Under the pieces are notes generated by a model. The model ran no database searches, was not told the origin of the DNA, and saw nothing but the letters and a program-made list of their open reading frames with translations. Of a DNA stretch of 8,351 nucleotides, positions 5,629 through 8,351 are shown one piece after another (the stretch's first letter is position 1; each line of letters opens with the position of its first letter). The stretch spans positions 1-8,351 of the forward strand of contig WGBL01000003.1 of assembly GCA_015494375.1 (NCBI GenBank). Reading direction: 5' to 3'. The DNA comes from Hyphomicrobiales bacterium. Its GTDB lineage: Bacteria > Pseudomonadota > Alphaproteobacteria > Rhizobiales > S144-23. The translations under genes were made by a program, and so were the position numbers.

Positions 5629-6370
5629 TGGGGAAAAAGCGAACGCCGCTTGCCCGCACCCGGTCCGAGCGGACCGAGAGGGCGCTGGCCGCCGTCACCG
5701 TGATCGCAATGTCGCTCGGCAACGCGAGCCGCCGCGGCCGCGCGGTCCCCGACGTCGCCACCACACGGCGCCCGACATCGATCATGACGAGCGTCGGCCG
5801 CCCGCGGGCGATGGCGTCGGCCCTGGCCTCTCGCAAGAGCGCCGCGGTCTGATACACCGCCGCCTTGAAAGCGCTCTTGCGGGTTGCGAGCGCGCCCGAA
5901 TAGAGGGCGAAGCCCGCCATCAGCGCCATGATCGCGATCACCACGAGCAGCTCGAAGAGCGTAAAGCCGGCCGCGCGGGCAGCCCGCAACGGAGCGATTG
6001 CATTGGAGCGGGCGACAGATGGAAAGCCGGCTACCCGCGCAACGCACGACCCACGTCCATCTGCGCCACGCCTATACGCGCCGCACCAACCGACGCCCTG
6101 GGGCTCAAGCGGTCCATCGATCGGCCCAAGCGGTCCCTCTGTGGGCCCAGGCGATGCGGGCGGTCCAGTTCGTGCCGACCTCCCCCTGCGTCGCCCGCCT
6201 CCATTGCATACGGAGCGGCCCGAGCTTGACCACCTAGTGCGTGGCGCGCAGGTCCCGCCTCTATTGCATGCGGAGCGGCCCGGCCGAAGCTGACGCCCGA
6301 GGCAGCGTGCGAACCCGCCTCCATTGCATGCGGAGCGGCCCCCTCCGGGCGCCCGTTCAACTCGTGACAT
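5507..6370 (-). CDS. gspH: T2SS minor pseudopilin GspH
   Basis: From the ATG at 6370 the frame is 287 codons. The prepilin site ARAAG^FTLFELLVVIAIMALMAGFALYS falls after residue 135, with Glu140 as mature Glu5. The 152-residue mature part has FKAAVYQTAALLREARADAIARGRPTLVMID, VRFFPNGSSTGGAIHF and INWLTGRVSIEAS, the classic GspH end. GspH joins the GspG shaft to the I/J/K tip. ATG 6370 overlaps the gspG stop by 14 bases and has GAGG (6377-6380) six bases upstream, which favours it. An in-frame TTG at 5989 would instead give a normal 8-residue leader, but has no visible ribosome site. The disputed 127 codons are Gly/Arg/Pro-rich, contain the 60-bp-period repeats, and use more A/T in third positions than the conserved part, so they may not be translated. 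A KEVKEAKEAGG insert (369-379 counted from 6700; 259-269 from 6370) comes from a 9-bp repeat. Confidence 0.85.
   Translation of the reverse strand: MSRVERAPGGGRSACNGGGFARCLGRQLRPGRSACNRGGTCAPRTRWSSSGRSVCNGGGRRRGRSARTGPPASPGPTEGPLGPIDGPLEPQGVGWCGAYRRGADGRGSCVARVAGFPSVARSNAIAPLRAARAAGFTLFELLVVIAIMALMAGFALYSGALATRKSAFKAAVYQTAALLREARADAIARGRPTLVMIDVGRRVVATSGTARPRRLALPSDIAITVTAASALSVRSDRVRASGVRFFPNGSSTGGAIHFKEVKEAKEAGGSYLVRINWLTGRVSIEAS
5570..5596 (-). repeat. Triple 9-bp repeat AAGGAGG(T/C)C inside gspH / gspI leader
   Basis: Three contiguous units on the minus strand (5596-5588, 5587-5579, 5578-5570). In gspH they encode KEV-KEA-KEA; in the overlapping gspI frame SRRSRRPRR. Each unit contains AAGGAGG, a perfect Shine-Dalgarno word. 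No standard start codon in the gspI frame follows at suitable distance. Confidence 0.9.
5997..6013. repeat. Degenerate copy of the gspG-gspH repeat
   Basis: ATTGCATTGGAGCGGGC (plus strand) matches the right half of the 28-bp repeats at 6194-6341 (ATTGCATGCGGAGCGGCCC) with a few differences. It lies just upstream of the candidate TTG start of gspH. Confidence 0.5.
6194..6341. repeat. Three 28-bp repeats at exact 60-bp period with unrelated 32-bp spacers
   Basis: Copies at 6194-6221, 6254-6281 and 6314-6341. The right-most copy is the consensus; each of the other two differs from it at one base (T at 6262, A at 6210). The repeat is partly palindromic: CCGCCTCC at the left against GGAGCGG at the right, around ATTGCATGC. 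The spacers 6222-6253 and 6282-6313 show no alignable similarity when compared base by base. In the gspH frame each copy reads GRS(A/V)CN(G/R)GG, giving a 20-residue period. The repeat and spacer sizes resemble a minimal CRISPR, but three copies, no cas gene in view and an operon-internal position make that label unsafe. A peptide repeat or a short palindromic element family are the alternatives. Confidence 0.85.
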
Positions 6371-6920
6371 CCTGGTCCTCGCCCTCACCCCCGACCTTGC
6401 CATCGGCACCGAGCGAGTAGACCTCAAAGGGATCAACCTTGCCGGGACGGCGATAATGATAGGGGTTGCCCCAGGGGTCGGCCGGCACCTTGCCGCCCTT
6501 GAGGTAGGGCCCGTTCCAGTTCCTGAGCCCCGGCGGCCTTTTGACAAGCACCGCAAGCCCCTCCTCATTGGTCGGGTAGCGGCCGGTATCGAGCTTGAAG
6601 AGCTCGAGCGAGGTGACGAGGTTTTCGATCTGGAGCTTGGCGGTCTTGGTGCGCGAGCTGCCAACATAGGTGATGACGCGCGTGGCCACAAGGCTCGCAA
6701 GCAGCGCCAGAATGGTCATGACCACGAGCAGCTCAACAAGCGTGAAGCCGGCCTCGGGCGCGCGCGCGTCTGCCCTACGCCCATATGCCCTCCGCGCCTC
6801 CGGCTGCCGCGTCCCATCGTCCGGTCGCAGCGCCCTATCGTCCGGACGCAGCGCCCCAGAAGACGCCCCCACCGCACATCCGGCCTGCCGGCGCGCGCCA
6901 TTTGTTTGCTCTTCAGCCAC
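6357..6920 (-). CDS. gspG: T2SS major pseudopilin GspG
   Basis: The shaft subunit of the pseudopilus. The prepilin site PEAG^FTLVELLVVMTILALLASLV gives a 129-residue mature protein with Glu5 (Glu63). Diagnostic features follow: KTAKLQIENLVTSLELFKLDTGRYPTNEEGLAVL (92-125), WNGPYLKGGKVPADPWGNPYHY (135-156), and a C-terminal calcium-site loop, SLGADGKVGGEGEDQDV (169-185), with the expected Asp residues. The start is GTG at 6920, preceded by GAGGAG four bases upstream. This leaves a 58-residue leader containing a tandem ALRPDDRALRPDD repeat (23-35), far longer than the usual 5-10 residues. An in-frame GTG at 6872 would cut it to 42. It follows gspF after 116 bases and overlaps the gspH start by 14. 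Confidence 0.95.
   Translation of the reverse strand: MAEEQTNGARRQAGCAVGASSGALRPDDRALRPDDGTRQPEARRAYGRRADARAPEAGFTLVELLVVMTILALLASLVATRVITYVGSSRTKTAKLQIENLVTSLELFKLDTGRYPTNEEGLAVLVKRPPGLRNWNGPYLKGGKVPADPWGNPYHYRRPGKVDPFEVYSLGADGKVGGEGEDQDVTS
6811..6852 (-). repeat. 21-bp tandem repeat in the gspG leader
   Basis: Two 21-bp units (6811-6831 and 6832-6852) with the shared core ATCGTCCGG(T/A)CGCAGCG on the plus strand. In gspG they encode ALRPDDG and ALRPDDR within the leader upstream of the prepilin-peptidase site. Confidence 0.85.
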
Positions 6921-7036
6921 CCTGCTCCTCGCTTTCGCCAGCTGCTTTGTCTTCGCGCCTCAAGTCTCGCCCGACCAATTCCAGACTTGCGATCAGTTCC
7001 GGCCTTCAAAAGCGTCCAGGACGCCTAGACAGAACG
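6921..7036 (-). other. gspF-gspG intergenic region with small hairpin
   Basis: This 116-base gap is the longest clear gap between gsp genes. On the minus strand GCGTC-CTG-GACGC (7024-7012) is followed directly by TTTT (7011-7008), a weak intrinsic-terminator-like shape with a 5-bp stem. It could attenuate downstream transcription or stabilise the mRNA end for the abundant pilin GspG; it is too weak to call a terminator. No promoter is obvious. Confidence 0.35.
6925..6930 (-). promoter_or_regulatory. Shine-Dalgarno of gspG
   Basis: GAGGAG on the minus strand, four bases before the GTG at 6920. It is the main reason to accept the long-leader start of gspG. Confidence 0.6.
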
Positions 7037-8260
7037 CTAGGCAACAAGATCGTTGACACTGATAATCGCACTCAAGATCGCAATAACAATGCCGGCCACG
7101 AGCAAGCTCACCAAAATTATGATCGCGGGCTCGAGCACGATCAAGATTCGCTTGATCAGAACATCGGCCTTTTCCTCGTACATCTCGGCCAGATAGCTGG
7201 CGCTTTCGGCCAGATTGCCGCTTTCCTCCCCCACACGCAGCAAATTGATGACGGTGGGATCGAACAGACGCGCGCCAGCGAGGGGGGCGATAAAGTCCTG
7301 GCCCTTGCGCAGCGCCTCCACTGCCGCCTCGATGGCCCTTGCCGCGGGACGGGCGCGCACCAGCCGGCGGCTGAGATCGAGCGCCATGGGCAGCTCGATG
7401 CCGCTATTGAGGAGCGTTGCCAGGGAGCGGGAGAATACGATCGTCATATTGGCCTTGAGCAGCCGCCCGATCACCGGAAGGCGAAAGAGAAGGCTCTGTA
7501 AGGCGTGCGCGAAGCCTTCCAGTCTCAAGGCAAGGCGAACGACAAGAAAGAGCGCAAGGAGCCCGAGGGCCAAAGTCGTTCCATGGGCATTGAGCCAATC
7601 GGACGCCGCAATGACAAGGCGCGCACTCTCGGGCGTCTCGGCGCCCGCATCCGCAATCACGAGCTTGAAGCGGGGAATGACATAAACCAGAAGCAGGGTG
7701 ACAATGGCAATGGCCGAGACCACAAGAAAGCTCGGATAAAGGAGGGCCGAGAGCATCTTAGTTCTGATCTTCTGCTCCTGCTCGCGCGCAGCCGCAATTT
7801 GCTCGAGCACCTCCTGGAGGCGGCCGCTCGCCTCGGCGACGCGAACCATGTTGCAGTAGACTTCAGGAAAAACGTCGCCCTGCGCGGCCAGTGCGTCGGC
7901 AAAACTGCGCCCCTCCGAAAGCTCATACCTCAGCCGCGTCACCACCGAGCGCATGGCGTTGGCGCGCCCCTCTTCCTCGAGCAGCGCCAGCGCCCCATCG
8001 AGTGTGAGGCCTGCCTTGAGCAACATGGCGAGCTCGCGGGTCAAGAGTGTCACTTGCGCCCGGCTCGGCCCCCGCGCGAGCCAGGATTTGCGCCTCGTCC
8101 CCCTGAGGGTGCTGTGCTCGGCCGAAATGGCCTCGACCTCGACGGGAAGATGCCCGAGCTCATTGAGCCGCTCGAAGACGAAGAGGCGACTTTCGGCCTC
8201 GATCTCGCCCTCGATGCGCTTGCCATAGCGATCAACGGCCTTGTAGCGGTAAAAGCCCAT
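7037..8260 (-). CDS. gspF: T2SS inner-membrane platform protein GspF
   Basis: This 407-residue polytopic protein is the core of the assembly platform, working with the GspE ATPase to add pseudopilins. Two T2SSF domains are visible: residues 69-193 (LTRELAMLLKAGLTLDGALALL; FPEVYCNMVRVAEASGRLQEVL; KMLSALLYPSFLV) and 272-394 (FSRSLATLLNSGIELPMALDL; VINLLRVGEESGNLAESASYLA; VLEPAIIILVSLLVAGIVIAI). The membrane segments are about 171-195, 226-246 and 376-400, the usual three. The cytoplasmic N-terminus begins MGFYRYKAVDRYGKRIEGEIEA, typical of the family. Length is normal and the frame intact. The ATG at 8260 has no clear ribosome site; an almost identical ATG context lies 21 bases upstream (8281) but reads only MGSYH before a stop. 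Confidence 0.97.
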   Translation of the reverse strand: MGFYRYKAVDRYGKRIEGEIEAESRLFVFERLNELGHLPVEVEAISAEHSTLRGTRRKSWLARGPSRAQVTLLTRELAMLLKAGLTLDGALALLEEEGRANAMRSVVTRLRYELSEGRSFADALAAQGDVFPEVYCNMVRVAEASGRLQEVLEQIAAAREQEQKIRTKMLSALLYPSFLVVSAIAIVTLLLVYVIPRFKLVIADAGAETPESARLVIAASDWLNAHGTTLALGLLALFLVVRLALRLEGFAHALQSLLFRLPVIGRLLKANMTIVFSRSLATLLNSGIELPMALDLSRRLVRARPAARAIEAAVEALRKGQDFIAPLAGARLFDPTVINLLRVGEESGNLAESASYLAEMYEEKADVLIKRILIVLEPAIIILVSLLVAGIVIAILSAIISVNDLVA

Positions 8261-8281
8261 CGGTCAGTGGTAAGAGCCCAT
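8240..8281 (-). repeat. 21-bp tandem duplication at the gspF start
   Basis: Units 8281-8261 and 8260-8240 both begin ATGGGCT(C/T)TTACC(A/G)CT. The upstream unit encodes a five-codon mini-frame, MGSYH-stop (TGA 8266-8264); the downstream unit is the true gspF start, MGFYRYK. In another frame that is open from the window edge it reads TNGLLPLTDGLLPL. Confidence 0.8.
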
Positions 8282-8305
8282 TGGTTGTGGGTTGTGTGTT
8301 CTGCT

Positions 8306-8351
8306 CTATGAGCGGCGGGCCATCGGCTGCCCCACCGGGCGCCCCGTCAGC
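8306..8351 (-). CDS. Possible 3' end of the upstream gene (gspE expected)
   Basis: By gene order gspE should precede gspF. One minus-strand frame reads LTGRPVGQPMARRS and stops at TAG 8308-8306; its third codon positions are nearly all G or C, as in the neighbouring genes. A second frame (ADGAPGGAADGPPLIEQNTQ...) stays open through the 21-bp duplication and stops about 20 bases inside gspF. The segment is too short to show any GspE motif, so both the identity and the frame are inference from context. Confidence 0.25.
   Translation of the reverse strand, partial: LTGRPVGQPMARRS

Noticed and set aside
6194..6341. Firm call of a CRISPR array
   Set aside because: Only three repeats, no cas genes or leader in view, and an operon-internal in-frame position. 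It is kept as a repeat feature and a finding.
6031..6360. Alternative 109-codon minus-strand frame over the 60-bp-period repeats
   Set aside because: It starts at TTG right at the gspG stop, has no homology I recognise, and is one of several frames open across this GC-rich repeat. Real coding is not supported over the gspH frame.
6371..6700. Upstream extension of gspH through gspG (397 codons)
   Set aside because: The first 110 codons are antiphase to certain gspG coding sequence. The ATG at 6370 with GAGG upstream is the furthest credible start.

Overview
The window carries a nearly complete block of type II secretion system (T2SS) genes, all read on the minus strand. In transcription order (right to left) they are a possible end of gspE, then gspF, gspG, gspH, gspI, gspJ, gspK, gspL, gspM and a gspN/gspC-like gene. 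The DNA is very GC-rich. The gene order, the short PilN-type GspL, the GspM type, a final GspC/PilP-like protein without a PDZ domain, and REP-like GTCATGCCCGGG-type repeats beyond the operon end all point to an alphaproteobacterium, most likely of the Hyphomicrobiales (Rhizobiales). This placement is inferred from family knowledge; no marker gene is present.

Layout. Positions 1-311 hold no gene I can support: a perfect 49-bp inverted repeat (1-104), REP-like hairpins (to about 200) and an unremarkable tail. Positions 312-2850 hold the inner-membrane assembly platform and clamp genes (GspN/C-like, GspM, GspL), joined by 4-bp stop/start overlaps. Positions 2884-6920 hold the five pseudopilins K, J, I, H and G. 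Positions 7037-8260 hold the platform protein GspF. The right edge holds 46-90 bp that probably belong to the upstream gene, expected to be gspE.

How the genes work together. GspG forms the pseudopilus shaft, and GspH, I, J and K make its tip. GspF, GspL and GspM form the inner-membrane platform that couples the GspE ATPase to pilus growth. The last gene probably supplies the link towards the GspD secretin. GspD, the body of GspE and the prepilin peptidase GspO lie outside the window and no substrate gene is visible.

The unusual aspect is repeat-driven growth of gene junctions and linkers. All five pseudopilin frames have 52-135 codons before the prepilin-peptidase site, where about 5-25 is usual, and several of these stretches contain short tandem or regularly spaced repeats. 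The most striking is between the conserved parts of gspG and gspH: three near-identical 28-bp copies at an exact 60-bp period with unrelated 32-bp spacers, which looks CRISPR-like but lies inside an open frame in a secretion operon. The starts of gspF and gspK are also tandemly duplicated (21 and 27 bp). I see no unknown protein system; the novelty, if any, lies in these leaders and repeats.
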